NCBI GenBank assembly: GCA_037892935.1
Contig: JAYXKI010000009.1
Coordinates: 1,426,001 to 1,490,000, forward strand
Length of the DNA stretch: 64,000 bases
Origin: Phlebopus portentosus
Lineage: Eukaryota; Basidiomycota; Agaricomycetes; Boletales; Boletinellaceae
Direction: 5' to 3'
A model generated the notes under the pieces. That model was not told where the DNA came from. It did no database searches and worked only from the letters and a program-made list of their open reading frames with translations. Position numbers and translations under genes: made by a program. Positions within the stretch are counted from its first letter, which is position 1, and every line of letters starts with the position of its first letter. Below are positions 11,063 through 21,034 of this stretch, piece by piece.

Positions 11063-12617
11063 TGTTAGAGGTGTAGGTCCGGGGTTACACCGGTTTTGAT
11101 CCTTTTGCCTAAGCAGCGGTATGTTGTGTAGAGGTGATCTATCTATCCATGTTTAGCTGTACCACGCGGTCCCCTTACTATCCTTCCTAGTTGCAGTCCT
11201 GGTAAGAGATGCTTTCAGAGACAAGATAGAGTAAGAGCAGATTGGGATTTCCAAGAGGCGTAGTAGTACAAAGCACACAGTGAGTCATGTTAGGACACTA
11301 TCACCAGTGTGTTAAGAGGATCGAAAGATGGGGGAAAGAGGGCCTACTTCTAACACTATTTATGCTTTCTAGATAATCCATTTTCCGTCCTATTTCTTAC
11401 TCATCTTCTCTCCACTTTACTCCACCATGCTCCACCTTGCTCCACCATTACATCACTTCCTTTGTCATTCTGCTCCACTGAGCGCCACTTTGCTCCAACG
11501 TATCTCCACTATGATGGAATTCTGTGGGGTTGCTGACTGAGACAATAGAGGTGCTGCTCCAGTATGGAAAGCTCCACTGTCAGTGCTCCACTATGACATC
11601 AATTTCATCGCCAGGTGGTATTGTAGCTCTTGGTGCAATGTAGGCAGCTCGATATGTGACTCTTCACTGTTCGTCTTGTGGTCCAAAGGGTGTAAGCACA
11701 ACTCGCACATCGGTATTGAGATGTCGGGTTGGTGTAGAGTATGGTCCAATGCATACCATGAACTGTATGAGTTCCGCTGGGGGATGCAGTTGTGTTCGAG
11801 TGACTAGCCATGCTTTGCCTGGGAGTCTAACATCGCGAATGTATTGCCATATCCTTCGTTGGAGTACCAGTTGTAGTTGCTTGGTGTCCAGGTTTGCATT
11901 CCTTGGTAAATAAAGGTTTGCTTGTACTGTAGAGGCTGGACATGAGTTATGCAGCTCTGGCTTGTACCATCCTAGTATCCTCCAAGTTATCGGGTCTGCA
12001 GCTCGAGGGGTTCGAGTTGTAATAATAAGTTCCTCATGTCGCTTGGGTATTATAGGATTTGGTGGATTGGCATGTAACGCTTCTTGTGTGTAACGTTGGA
12101 CTTCGATTTGGCAGTCACGTGTTTCACTTGTAGCATGACATACTGTGAAGTATATCTCATAAAGGACCATGTACGCTCGGGCACAAGTCTGACAGTGCTG
12201 GAATGCCAGTGATGTCTCCATTGGGATCGGATTAGCCTTTAGACTTTAGGTGTTAGGCTTTAGTAGTCATGTTCTAGACTTCTTGGGCTTCTAGTAGTTT
12301 GATCACTTCTTGACTTCTTTTGATCGGGTCAGATTGGGAGTTTGGTCGGCGGTGTTAAGGTGACTGTCGGTGGTAGTAAATCGGCAGTGGTAATTACCGG
12401 TCAGCGGTGTTAAGTAGTCCATGGGGTTACGTACTTGTGGCGTGCTTCTTAGGCACCCATATATTGCCATTGATGCCCGTGACCGTTGCCTTGGTTGTGT
12501 TAACAGTAGTTTGGCTCTAGTGACTGCTGGACTGTTACTAGTCACGTTTAGAATGCTAATCCTGTTGATCTGCTAATTGTGTCGATCTTGATGTGAGTTT
12601 TTGAGCGGATCCTTTCA
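11063..12617 (-). mobile_element. Solo LTR inserted in the gypsy reverse transcriptase
   Basis: The insert starts TGTTAGAGG and ends CTTTCA, so it has TG...CA ends, and is flanked by a perfect 5-bp direct repeat GGAAG (11058-11062 and 12618-12622). Removing it and one repeat restores the RT reading frame (DEWK joined to AAFRTNLGLFEP). This is the mark of an LTR-retrotransposon solo LTR. At 1,555 bp it is unusually long. By comparison with copy 1 at 7.5-8.5 kb its transcriptional sense is the minus strand. The TGGAG motif cluster and TATA-like box recur in inverted form at about 11.35-11.6 kb. Confidence 0.85.
11664..12221 (-). CDS. ORF inside the long LTR, unknown product
   Basis: A 185-aa ORF lies in LTR sense, upstream of the presumed LTR promoter elements. 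Readable segments include EVQRYTQEALHANPPNP, TWRILGWYKPELHNS and VRVVLTPFGPQDEQ. After its TGA stop the same frame stays open for about 28 more codons (RVTYRAAYIAPRATIPPGDE onward), suggesting an original product near 215 aa with a CGA-to-TGA change. The copy at 7.5-7.9 kb keeps the same protein similarity. I do not recognise the family. It could be coding, or a chance open frame in a young repeat. Confidence 0.35.
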   Translation of the reverse strand: METSLAFQHCQTCARAYMVLYEIYFTVCHATSETRDCQIEVQRYTQEALHANPPNPIIPKRHEELIITTRTPRAADPITWRILGWYKPELHNSCPASTVQANLYLPRNANLDTKQLQLVLQRRIWQYIRDVRLPGKAWLVTRTQLHPPAELIQFMVCIGPYSTPTRHLNTDVRVVLTPFGPQDEQ

Positions 12618-13705
12618 GGAAGGCAGCGTTCCGGACAAATCTAGGCTTATTCGAACCCACAGTCATGTTCTTCGGCTTGTGTAACACGCCAGCGACATTC
12701 CAAGGCTTTATGAATGACATCTTTCAGGAGCTAATCCATGAGGGTATTGTCATCATTTACCTCGATGACATTCTCATCTTCTCGAACAATCTAGAGGAAC
12801 ATCGCAGACGCACCAAACGAGTCTTTGAGATCCTTCGCTGAAACGGACTTTTCCTAAAGCCGCAGAAGTGCGAGTTTGAAGTCGACACAGTCAAGTACCT
12901 TGGGCACATCATTGGCAATGGCGAAGTTCGAATGGATCCCAAGAAGACGGCAGCAGTACAGGACTGGCCAGTTCCAAGGAACGTCCACGAACTGCAACAA
13001 TTCCTGGGACTAGGGAATTGGTTGCGACATTTCATTAAGGATTACAGTTCGGTCGTCAAACCCTTGACTACACTGACGGGTAAGGTGGAATGGAAGTGGG
13101 GCGAAGATGAACAGGCAGTGTTTGAGGAATTGAAGTGTCATCTGAGTAGTCCTCCCGTGTTAGCGATACCCAACAGTGAGGACCCTTTCCATGTAGAAGC
13201 AGATGCATCGGACTTTGCGACTGGAGGAGTCCTTCTCCAGAAACAAGATGGCAAATGGAAGGTGATCGCTTATCAGTCGTCAACATTCCTAGAGGCAGAG
13301 CGAAATTACAAGATTTACGACAAGAAAATGCTTGCCATCATTCAAGCCCTAAAGGAATGGCGACAATATCTTCAGGGAGCTAACCAACCTTTTGAGGTAT
13401 GGACAGACCATGCAAATCTAACGTACTTCCGATCGCCGCAGAAGTTAAATTGTCGACAAGCTCGTTGGCGACTCGATTTAGCTGAGTTCGATTTTACGCT
13501 AGTCCATAAACCTGGAAAGACGTTGGGAAAAGCCGATCTATTGTCACGCCGAGCTGATTATGACAAGGGCGAGCACGATAACGAGAACGTTGAGGTATTT
13601 GGGGTGGTCTCTCTATCTGAAGGCACTACAGATGTCCGTCCTACTAAGGGAGCTGAATGTGTGAAGAAACCTCCAGAAACGAAGCCTCAAGCTATCAGAC
13701 TCTAA
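12618..13705 (+). pseudogene. Gypsy pol fragment 2: reverse transcriptase palm/thumb and RNase H
   Basis: The RT resumes with FGLCNTPATFQGFMNDIF and the catalytic box IIYLDDILIF (about 12748-12777; YLDD intact). An in-frame TGA at 12839-12841 breaks it before NGLFLKPQKCEF. Downstream the frame is open to 13705 and includes the RT-thumb/connection (FLGLGNWLRHFIKDYS) and the RNase H domain (HVEADASDFATGGVL, WTDHANLTYF, SRRADY). The protein tail after about 13600 does not resemble the usual linker to integrase, because the GC-rich block begins here. Confidence 0.88.
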
Positions 13706-15490
13706 CCACTAACCACCTGGCAGGTGCCAAAGACCGTCAGAGACGTGGGGGAGTGGCCTAGTGACGCCGAGGTATGAAAGGAATGCTCTAGTAGGTCCGC
13801 CGGATCGAAGGGGAGGTCACAGGAGTCCACCGGAGTAGCGCAATCTCAGTAGGGGGAAGCTAGGAACTGTATATGACGAATATGAGGTGTAACGTGCGGC
13901 GAGTAGGTGAAAAAGACGCCGAGGGGGAATACAATGGAAGGCCTGTGTCGCCGGAGGGCCGCCGAGGTCGAATAGGGGGCCGCCGGGGATGAGGGAGCGT
14001 GTACAAATCCGCCGCAGTAGTGTAAACTGGATAAACAAAAGGAAGGGACCGTATACGATGAATATAAGGGGCAACGTGCGGCCAGCAGATGAAAAGGACG
14101 CCGAAGGGGAATAGGAAAGGAGGCCTGGGTCGCCGGAGGGCCGCCGAGGTCGAATAGGGTGCCGCCAGGGACGAGGGAGCTCGTACAAATCCGCCACGGT
14201 AGTGTAAACTGGATAAATGAAAGGTAGGGGCTGTCTATGATGAATATAAGGGACAACATGCGGCGAGTAACTGGAAAAGACGCCGCAGGGGTGTAGGACA
14301 GAAGGCCTGTGTTGCCGGAGGGCCGCCGAGGTCGAATAGAGGCCGCCCGACAGGTACAATGGAGTGCGGCGGACGTTTGGGGGTAGGTTCCCAGTCCTAA
14401 CTCACACACTAAATGTCAGAGGCGCCGAAGGAGAATAGAACGATGAGTCAAGGGTAGTATATAGTCAATGGGGGAGCTCAGTACATGAGGGGGAGCTCAG
14501 AGTGAGGGAATCTCGAACCCTGGCCCTTGTATGCTGTGGAAGCTCTCTGCTATGAATGTGCTCTTGTATCTGGTGTCGTCTACTGATGAATATACACTCT
14601 ATATATACTCTACTGCTCTCGCCGATGAGTCCTACTGTCTGACAACATCTCCTGAGTCACTGGGCTTGCCAAGGGCTGCCGCCGGAGCATCTAGGAGGTG
14701 TACAGCAGCGCCAACGTGAGGGGGCTATCCAATAGTATGATATATTGTGTATCTGTAATAAAACGGGCGCCGGCGGAGTCTGGCTTGGCGGCGGCGGTCG
14801 GTGGCTTGGCACGCCGCTGTACCACATGCCTGGCTGCCATATATGGTCTAGAGTCGCCCGCCGCTTGGGGGGAAGTCGGGAAACGTTGGGGCCGATGTTC
14901 AGAGGCTCATATTGCATATATGAGATAGAGGGCGCATCAGTCAGGGTCTCTGGGCCGCCCAAGGCTGCCGCCGCACTCAATATAGAGTGTAGGCGATCCA
15001 TGGTAACTAAGGAGGGCGCCGGAGCGGCGGATCTGCAACTCGCCACTCGATCGGCGGCAGATTCGTAAAGGTGCGGCCTTTGGTGGCATATGAGCAGGGA
15101 TGATACTAGATAAATCCATAGGCCTTGGGGGACTGCCTGGTAAGTTGTAGGAGGCCTCGGCGAGGGCACCTGAGGACGCCTGAGTGGCCACCGGACCAAT
15201 CTGAGGCTTGGGGGGCCGCCGCAGGGGTGTCCAAATCCGCCTCGAGGCTGTACGTATGAGGAATCGTAATAACGAAGGCCTATAATGATTGGGGGACATC
15301 TCCTATGGTGTCTGGTGCTGGGTAGGAGCCTTTGGCGGGTGTGTATGGGTGCCAGGGAGCCAGCGGCGGACTCGTCTGGGCTCTTGGAGGGCGCCGCAGG
15401 GGGAAGCGTAGGCTAGAATCTATAGATATGTGCTTGTATGGCCTCTAGAGTGTGGTATGAGTATGCCCTGGTCCTCTGAGGTGTAGGCGG
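13706..15490. repeat. GC-rich block inserted between RNase H and integrase
   Basis: About 1.8 kb is much richer in G+C and in GCCGCCG-type words than its surroundings, and the plus strand is purine-biased. It separates pol domains that are normally contiguous. The open frames in it (minus strand 13817-15299) are compositionally simple, full of Pro, Arg and Ser, and look spurious. No terminal repeats, target duplication or transposase could be identified, so its class is unknown. Confidence 0.6.
13860..14350. repeat. 182-bp tandem repeat, about 2.7 copies
   Basis: The word GCCGGAGGGCCGCCGAGG starts at 13950, 14132 and (with one leading change) 14314, giving an exact 182-bp period. Flanking words such as GTACAAATCCGCC and GTGTAAACTGGATAAA repeat at the same spacing. 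Copies differ by scattered substitutions, so the array is not freshly amplified. Confidence 0.85.
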
Positions 15491-15499
15491 CGAAGGGAT

Positions 15500-16435
15500 A
15501 TGGTATCTGAAGTAGGGGAGAGCCATAGTATGAGTGTCCTGGCACAGGACTGGCCAGGGCACTACAACGTGACTTTTGTCAAGAAGGAATGGCTGGTTAG
15601 AGGAACGGTTCAGACGTCAAGAGAGGTACTCGTCGAAAAGGTCGAGGAAGCGCAGAGACAAGAGGATGAGGGACTGAGGCCGAAGGACATCGAGAAGAGA
15701 GGGGACATGTGGAGAAAGGGCCGCCGACTATACGTACCAGCGAGCGTCAGAGAGGACATCATGAAGGAACACCATGACTCGACCCTGGCAGGACACCCAG
15801 GAGCAACAAAGACGATCCAGCTGATAGCACGCAGGTACTGGTGGCCAAGGATGAGTGCAGATGTGCGGGTGTATGTGCGGGGGTGTGATCGTTGTCAGCG
15901 GACGAAGGCTCTAAGGACAACGAGAACAAAGGTTTTGCACCCTAACGAGGTGCCGGAGGCGCCATGGCAGATTGTCACGGTCGACCTAATCGGAGAGTTG
16001 CCGGAATCGAATGGGTTCAATGTGGTTTGCGTAGTGGTCGATCGTTTTAGCAAACAAATCCATGCGATTCCAACAACGACAAAGTTAACAGCGGAAGGCA
16101 TGGCTAGGATCTACAGAGACCACGTCTTCCGATTACACGGACTACCACGGAAGATCATTCATGACCGAGGGGTGCAATTCGACATGAAGATGATGAAGGA
16201 GTTGTACAAACTCCTCCACATTGAAGGCAACCCGTCGACAGCGTATCACCCACAAACTGACGGACAGACAGAGCGGGTTAATCAGGAACTGGAACAATAC
16301 CTGTGGCTATACGTCAACCATCGGCAGTCGGACTGGGCAGACTGGCTGGCTCTCGCAGAATTCGCATACAACAACTGCAAACATTCAGCGACGAAGCTAT
16401 CTCCCTTCTTCATTAATACGGGAATGCACCCTTAG
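15500..16435 (+). pseudogene. Gypsy pol fragment 3: integrase
   Basis: A 311-codon frame holds the HHCC zinc domain (HHDSTLAGHPG ... CDRCQRTK) and the integrase core with D (IVTVDLIGEL), D (HDRGVQFD) and E (QTERVNQELE) present. The frame ends at a TAG (16433-16435) after GMHP. The protein similarity continues in another frame directly after (LDFTGVGTASS), so a single-base deletion at about 16432 explains the stop. Confidence 0.9.
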
Positions 16436-17124
16436 ACTTCACGGGGGTTGGAACGGCATCATCGAACCTGTCAGCAGAAGAATTTGCCAAGCATGTCAAG
16501 GAGGTGCACGAACTCGCCCAAGGTAACCTAACCCAGGCAAACGAAGACATGAAGCGTTTCTACGACCGCCATGCTGGGAAGCCCATTACCTATGAGGCAG
16601 GGCAGAAAGTCTTCTTAGATGGGTGAAATATCAAGACGATCCGACCAACAAAGAAGATGGATGATAAATGGTTCGGTCCCTTCGAGGTAGTGGAAAAGGT
16701 TGGCGCAAGCGCATATAGACTCAAACTACCGAAGACCTGGAAGAAGGTCCATCCAGTTTTCAATGAGATCTTGCTCAAACCAGCCGTCCAACCGTCCTTT
16801 GAATCACAGAAGAAACCACCTCCACCACCGCCAGTGATCATTGATGAGCAGGAAGAGTACGAGGTTCAAGAAATACTCGACTCGCGTCTGCATCGAGGCA
16901 AGCTCCAATTCTTGGTCAAGTGGGTTGGATATGAGGAAGCGACTTGGCAGCCAGAATCCGACATCAAGGATAATGCACAGGAGTCAATTCAAGAATTCTA
17001 TCGCAAACATCCTGGAGCTCCGAGGAAGTTAACGATACCTCGACAAAGCCTGCGAGCGCTGTACAAGTTCACGTCCTCAGAAGGCTTATGTGGTTGGTCG
17101 GGATGCCCAACCTTGAAGGGGGGG
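16436..17124 (+). pseudogene. Gypsy integrase C terminus and chromodomain
   Basis: After the frameshift the frame reads through the integrase tail (FYDRHAGKPITYEAGQKVF) to a TGA at 16624-16626, probably a former TGG Trp codon (LDG-stop-NIKTIRP). It continues with KKMDDKWFGPFEVVEKVG and LKLPKTWKKVHPVFN, the GPY/F module. A chromodomain follows at about 16855-17010 (YEVQEILDSR, LQFLVKWVGYEEATWQPE). Chromodomains guide chromovirus integrases to histone-modified chromatin. Confidence 0.88.
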
Positions 17125-17700
17125 TGATGTAAGGACTCGAACATTTTCCTTTTCTTTTCTTACATCATCATTTATTTTAATATTCTTTTTCCTTTTCTTT
17201 TATTCTTCTTATGCGCTTATTCATCCTTTTGCCGGAACATTCCACAATGTTTTATCACGCTCACTAATCATCCCATTCCTTGTCATGTGACTTCCTATTA
17301 GAGTAGACCCTTCCCGCACTCAAAGTCTATATAAGTAGATAGTTTGACTCTTTCGTTCCTTGTCTTTCTATTCTACTTACCTTCACTGCGACCTAGGTAT
17401 CTACTCTTGTATTATTAGTTTGCTGAATTCTACTTACCTTCACTGCGACCTAGCGTTCGACGGTCTGGACTTAAGCCTTGTCTTAGCTGTCTCGACCTGA
17501 GCGACGTGATTGGGATTATCTCATTCACGCTTGTTTGTTGTTGTGTTGGCCTGCCTCGACTCAGTCCCTGAGCCGTCCGCCTAACAGCTGTATCTCACTC
17601 ATTGATGGTAGTCAGAATGACTCTTTACCTGACGGACATTTGCTTCAAGTTCTCCTACTGACTAGCAATACGTCCACAGATGGCGGAACTGCACCTCTAA
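17125..17700 (+). repeat. Gypsy 3' LTR
   Basis: The sequence following the polypurine tract starts TGATGTAAGGACTCG. It has a T/C-rich U3, a TATA box (CTATATAAG at about 17327) and a 26-bp direct repeat (TTCTACTTACCTTCACTGCG..., at about 17371 and 17427) just after the TATA box. The 3' boundary was not fixed because the 5' LTR is not in the window; the end given is approximate. Confidence 0.6.
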
Positions 17701-17967
17701 TTCGTCGCCGCTGAATACTTGGCCATATGCACGTCTAGAGAAAGCTCCTAGCCGCTAATTAAATTAAACATAGGCGTGTGTCTTCATTGTCATAGCTCTC
17801 GGATCAACGCGAATTATCATTCAACGCACCTATGATGTAAGTTGTCTAGGGGAGCTTTGCTTTTGTTGGCGTCGTATGCGGTACATATCAACTACCCACC
17901 ATGATGATCTGCCATAGGTATAAATGGCGCATGTCACTCTGGTCAAAAGTACTCGTTAATACCCAAC
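17701..17967. other. Region upstream of the first membrane-protein gene
   Basis: This short, mixed interval after the LTR contains no ORF of note. A GGTATAAATGG TATA-like box at about 17917, 50 bp ahead of the next ATG, probably belongs to that gene's promoter. Confidence 0.45.
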
Positions 17968-19704
17968 ATGTCCTCCTCAACTAGAGCCGAAATTATCGCA
18001 GAAGAGCTTGCCGAAGCCATCTTTGAAGCTCGTCTAGTCACGATATTCAAAGCAACAATAGGTGATCGATGCATTTTTCAATTCACTTCCATGACTCAGT
18101 GCGTTTCAGTTGCATGTACTACATGGCACTTCTATTATACTGGTAGGGCGTCGATTACGTTTTCCTTGGATTGTGCTGATAATGACAACAGCCTTGCATT
18201 TTGACGAAGAGGTAACTCTCCAGATATCACAGATTTGGATAGCTAAGTGATACGATCACCTAGGTCGAATATATCTGGGTGAATAAACTGGTTACTTCCG
18301 TTATTTATTGCAAAATACTGAAACTACATTTCCTCAGTCGAAGAAATGGACACTCGGTAAAGCAGTTTATTTACTGGTACGTGATTTGAAATTCAACTCC
18401 AACTGGACCTCAATGTTCCTATAGGCACGATATCTCGGCACATTCTTCCTAATGTGCATGCGAATCATATCTATGTTTCTTTGTTTACAACGAATAGGAC
18501 AGATGCGCGGTTGCGGGTGTCTGGAAGTATGCCTGGATGAATGATAGAGATTCGTTAATGCTTGTACGCCATAATTTCCGATATACAACTACCTGTTGGC
18601 ATAATCCATCAATATTAGCACGACGGAATGGGTTTCTTTGGAAGTTGTGAGCGCCACACCATCTGATCTTTATAGCAGTCAGTTGACCGTGACCACTGGG
18701 CTTCTTTGGCGAGCTGTTTACTGGCCTCGGTCCTATGGTCATTCTGGTTTCAGAAGTTTAGGGACATAATCACATTCAGACATCTGTCCTTATTCAAACT
18801 ATCTACCATCAAGGAATTCTGATGATGCGAGTGTACGCTCTATACGGAAGGAACAAGAAGCTACTTATCTTCTTTATTCTGTTGGCAATGATTTTGGCTC
18901 TATTCAACATCTTACAAATCACTCCTTTATTTAGTAAGTGAACCGTAGGGCTTCCTCGCTATAACTGACTAACTGTTCACTTCAAGTTGACGACGAGGTG
19001 AATATATGCCTTAGACATCGCCCTCGGAAGCGTGTCTTGGCTTGGAGAGGTTTAACTGGTGTCATTGACACGGATGGATTTGCATGCATGGTTGCTTTCC
19101 CAGTATCTGGAATCGGATGGGCTGTTATGGCATTCGTTGAGCTACTTCTATTTCTTCTGGTCGTCTTAAAGTCAGGAAATTGGAAAAAGGCAGGCTCGGC
19201 GATGCGGAGATACAATGACCAATCGTCGCCGACGCGCGACATAACTACTACAGTGGCGAGAGACTCGACTGCCTACTTTTCCGTGTAAGCGTGCTTTTCA
19301 TAATTGCTAATCCCATCCTGACAACGAGCACGTACATTCGAATCGTTATTGAAGATTTTTTTCGGCCTGTCTCGTTGGAGCTGCATTCAAATTTGTTACC
19401 GAACACCTGCCTGTGGGTGGCGCCCTTCATCTATCACGCGCTCCGCCTGCTTATTCCCCGTATGAAGGAACAAGTGTTCGACTTCACGGATTTTGAGATG
19501 AATTTGTATGAGACAATCGTGATAACCATCGTGACAATTCTGTCCCCCAGTCTCATCCTCAATCTTCGAGCGACATATTACGGTCCATCCGAAGATGGCG
19601 AGACGCAGCTGTCCTGGAATGTGCAGGTACCCACCTTATTCACGTCGAGCGGTGTCTTGGAAGGTCAATGTGCTCGGGAGGAGCTGGAATCCTTTGTGGA
19701 TTGA
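17968..19704 (+). CDS. DUF6533-like multi-pass membrane protein, member A
   Basis: A multi-exon gene resembles its two downstream neighbours and the DUF6533 family of Agaricomycete seven-helix membrane proteins (function unknown). Exon pieces in order: the N terminus at 17968, WTLGKAVYLL (about 18346), ARYLGTFFLMCMRI (about 18425), ELFTGLGPMVIL (about 18709), MRVYALYGRNKKLL (about 18827), FPVSGIGWAVMAFVELLLF (about 19096), ARDSTAYFSV (about 19258) and the C terminus ETIVITIVTILSPSLILNL to a stop after ESFVD. Several introns of 50-70 nt are implied but not all junctions could be fixed, and the middle (18480-18700) is diverged with a stop in one reading. It may be a working gene or a recent pseudogene. 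Confidence 0.6.
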
Positions 19705-20340
19705 CGGGTTTATCAACCTGTGGAAGGATCGGGTGATATCAGAAGGGTGGTATCAGAAGAATGGTATCATACCTTTCGTCAATGCGGCATTGTTTTATGT
19801 TTTTCGCGCTGTATGGCTATTTGTCTAATTAATTGCTTGGGCCCTGTGCGAAACGTTACTGATCATGTATGCATTGTGCTTCTGGTAGCACCACTGACCG
19901 TATCCTAATCTTACCAAGGAACTTTTTCTTTCGAAATCAATCCACAGTCATGGATGGCCAATGAAGTTTAAGATCAGATTGATTCCACGTCTTTCCAGAT
20001 CATACAGCGGCGGGAAGACCACGCACGCTTTTTTTGGTCCTTGGGCTAGACTCGAGCTTCTCATTTGCACTGATGTCTACCCGGGCGCTTGGTGAAACGA
20101 AGCAACTATGGCGGAAACCTACGCATAGATCTAGCATATATCGGACCAAGCGCTGTCTTTGCTGATGCCCAGCTATGGCCGGTGTGGTCTACGCAATCGT
20201 GGCGGATCGTAGCCACACCACAATCAGAAAAGTTATCACTTGAGACTTTTGGACAAGCTCACTGGGACATATTAATACTCCATATTCTCTAAAATACAAG
20301 CGCTGGATACTTTTTGAAGGCATTGATGAGTTCAAAATAC
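19705..20340. other. Intergenic region, nothing recognised
   Basis: About 640 bp after member A has no coherent reading frame, RNA gene or repeat that I can support. Confidence 0.4.
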
Positions 20341-20380
20341 AGGAAAAAGGTGTGAATGGAAGGCGCCCGAATCATAGAGT

Positions 20381-20610
20381 GCGGTCACATGACTTCAAAC
20401 AATAGATCTCCCCGATATAGTAACGCGCGGTCACATGAAGGCCCTACAACGAGCCACGAAGATTTGTGGCTACATGCTTGGCCTGCCTCGTATATAAGGC
20501 CCACCCACCTCCTCTTTGCGTCGCCATCATCTCTCCTTTCTTTCCCCATCATCTCCTTTTCCTCTTCTCCCCATCTTTCCCTCCCCACCCCTCCCTTTCC
20601 CTACTAGCTT
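20381..20610 (+). promoter_or_regulatory. Promoter-like stretch without a following ORF
   Basis: Two copies of GCGGTCACATGA lie 48 bp apart (about 20381 and 20429). They are followed by a TATA box (CGTATATAAGG at about 20490) and then about 95 bp of almost pure C and T (20508-20605). TATA plus a pyrimidine-rich tract is a common layout for strongly expressed fungal genes. However, no credible protein-coding frame follows in the next 1 kb; instead there are hairpins. It may drive a non-coding RNA or be the remains of a lost gene. Confidence 0.4.
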
Positions 20611-20630
20611 GCCCTCTACTTCCTTTTGCG

Positions 20631-20673
20631 CAAGTAATATGACGAGTAGATGTTCTACTCGTCATGCTACTTG
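20631..20673. repeat. Near-perfect 20-bp hairpin
   Basis: Arms 20631-20650 and 20654-20673 are complementary at 18 of 20 positions around a 3-nt TGT loop; the inner 12 bp (ATGACGAGTAGA and its complement) are perfect. Confidence 0.85.
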
Positions 20674-20899
20674 AGATGAGTGAAATAACCGCCTCATCGT
20701 CCTCCATTGGATTCTTCAAGGACGCTCAATATCTCTGGTGTAGGCATACACCATCACACGCACGCCCCCTCCTCGTCTTTCTGACTTGATACTCCCTTCT
20801 TTAGGCAGACATTGACCACCATACTCAGCCCGATATCCTCAAGAAATACATCAAAGATCGCAATCACAACACGAATGCCACCAGTCAACATTGGTATTC

Positions 20900-20920
20900 G
20901 AGAATACGTGTCGTATTCTC
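20900..20920. repeat. Perfect 9-bp hairpin with TGT loop
   Basis: GAGAATACG (20900-20908), loop TGT, then CGTATTCTC (20912-20920). Confidence 0.85.
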
Positions 20921-20992
20921 TTCTACAGCACAAATGCGCATGAGTCTAACACAAGAACCTCATGCTCAAGAAGCATTTGAGGCCACGAAAAT

Positions 20993-21034
20993 GACGGCGC
21001 CATCGGGGTGGGAGGATGGGTAGATGGCGCCGTC
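20993..21034. repeat. Perfect 12-bp inverted repeat with 18-nt spacer
   Basis: GACGGCGCCATC (20993-21004) and GATGGCGCCGTC (21023-21034) pair perfectly. Each arm also contains the palindrome GGCGCC. Confidence 0.85.

Larger units (their letters stand above)
10067..17700 (+). mobile_element. Decayed chromodomain Ty3/gypsy retrotransposon (chromovirus)
   Basis: Domains in order are aspartic protease, reverse transcriptase, RNase H, integrase and chromodomain, which is the Ty3/gypsy order with a chromovirus-type C terminus. The element is broken by a solo LTR inserted at 11063-12617, by a GC-rich block at about 13.7-15.5 kb, and by stops and frameshifts in pol. A purine tract ends in a G run at about 17116-17124 and is followed by a 3' LTR. 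No matching 5' LTR or gag is seen in the window. It is non-autonomous and dead. Confidence 0.85.

Noticed and set aside
13860..14350. CRISPR-like array
   Set aside because: The 182-bp units are contiguous and degenerate, with no short repeat/spacer pattern, and the organism is a fungus.
14500..14530. Possible tRNA T-loop (TCTCGAACC)
   Set aside because: No D or anticodon arm can be drawn around it; it lies within the repeat block.
13817..15299. Long minus-strand open frames of up to 187 codons rich in Pro, Arg and Ser
   Set aside because: They follow the 182-bp repeat and the GC-rich composition; the same peptide recurs with the repeat period in several frames. No domain or splice structure.
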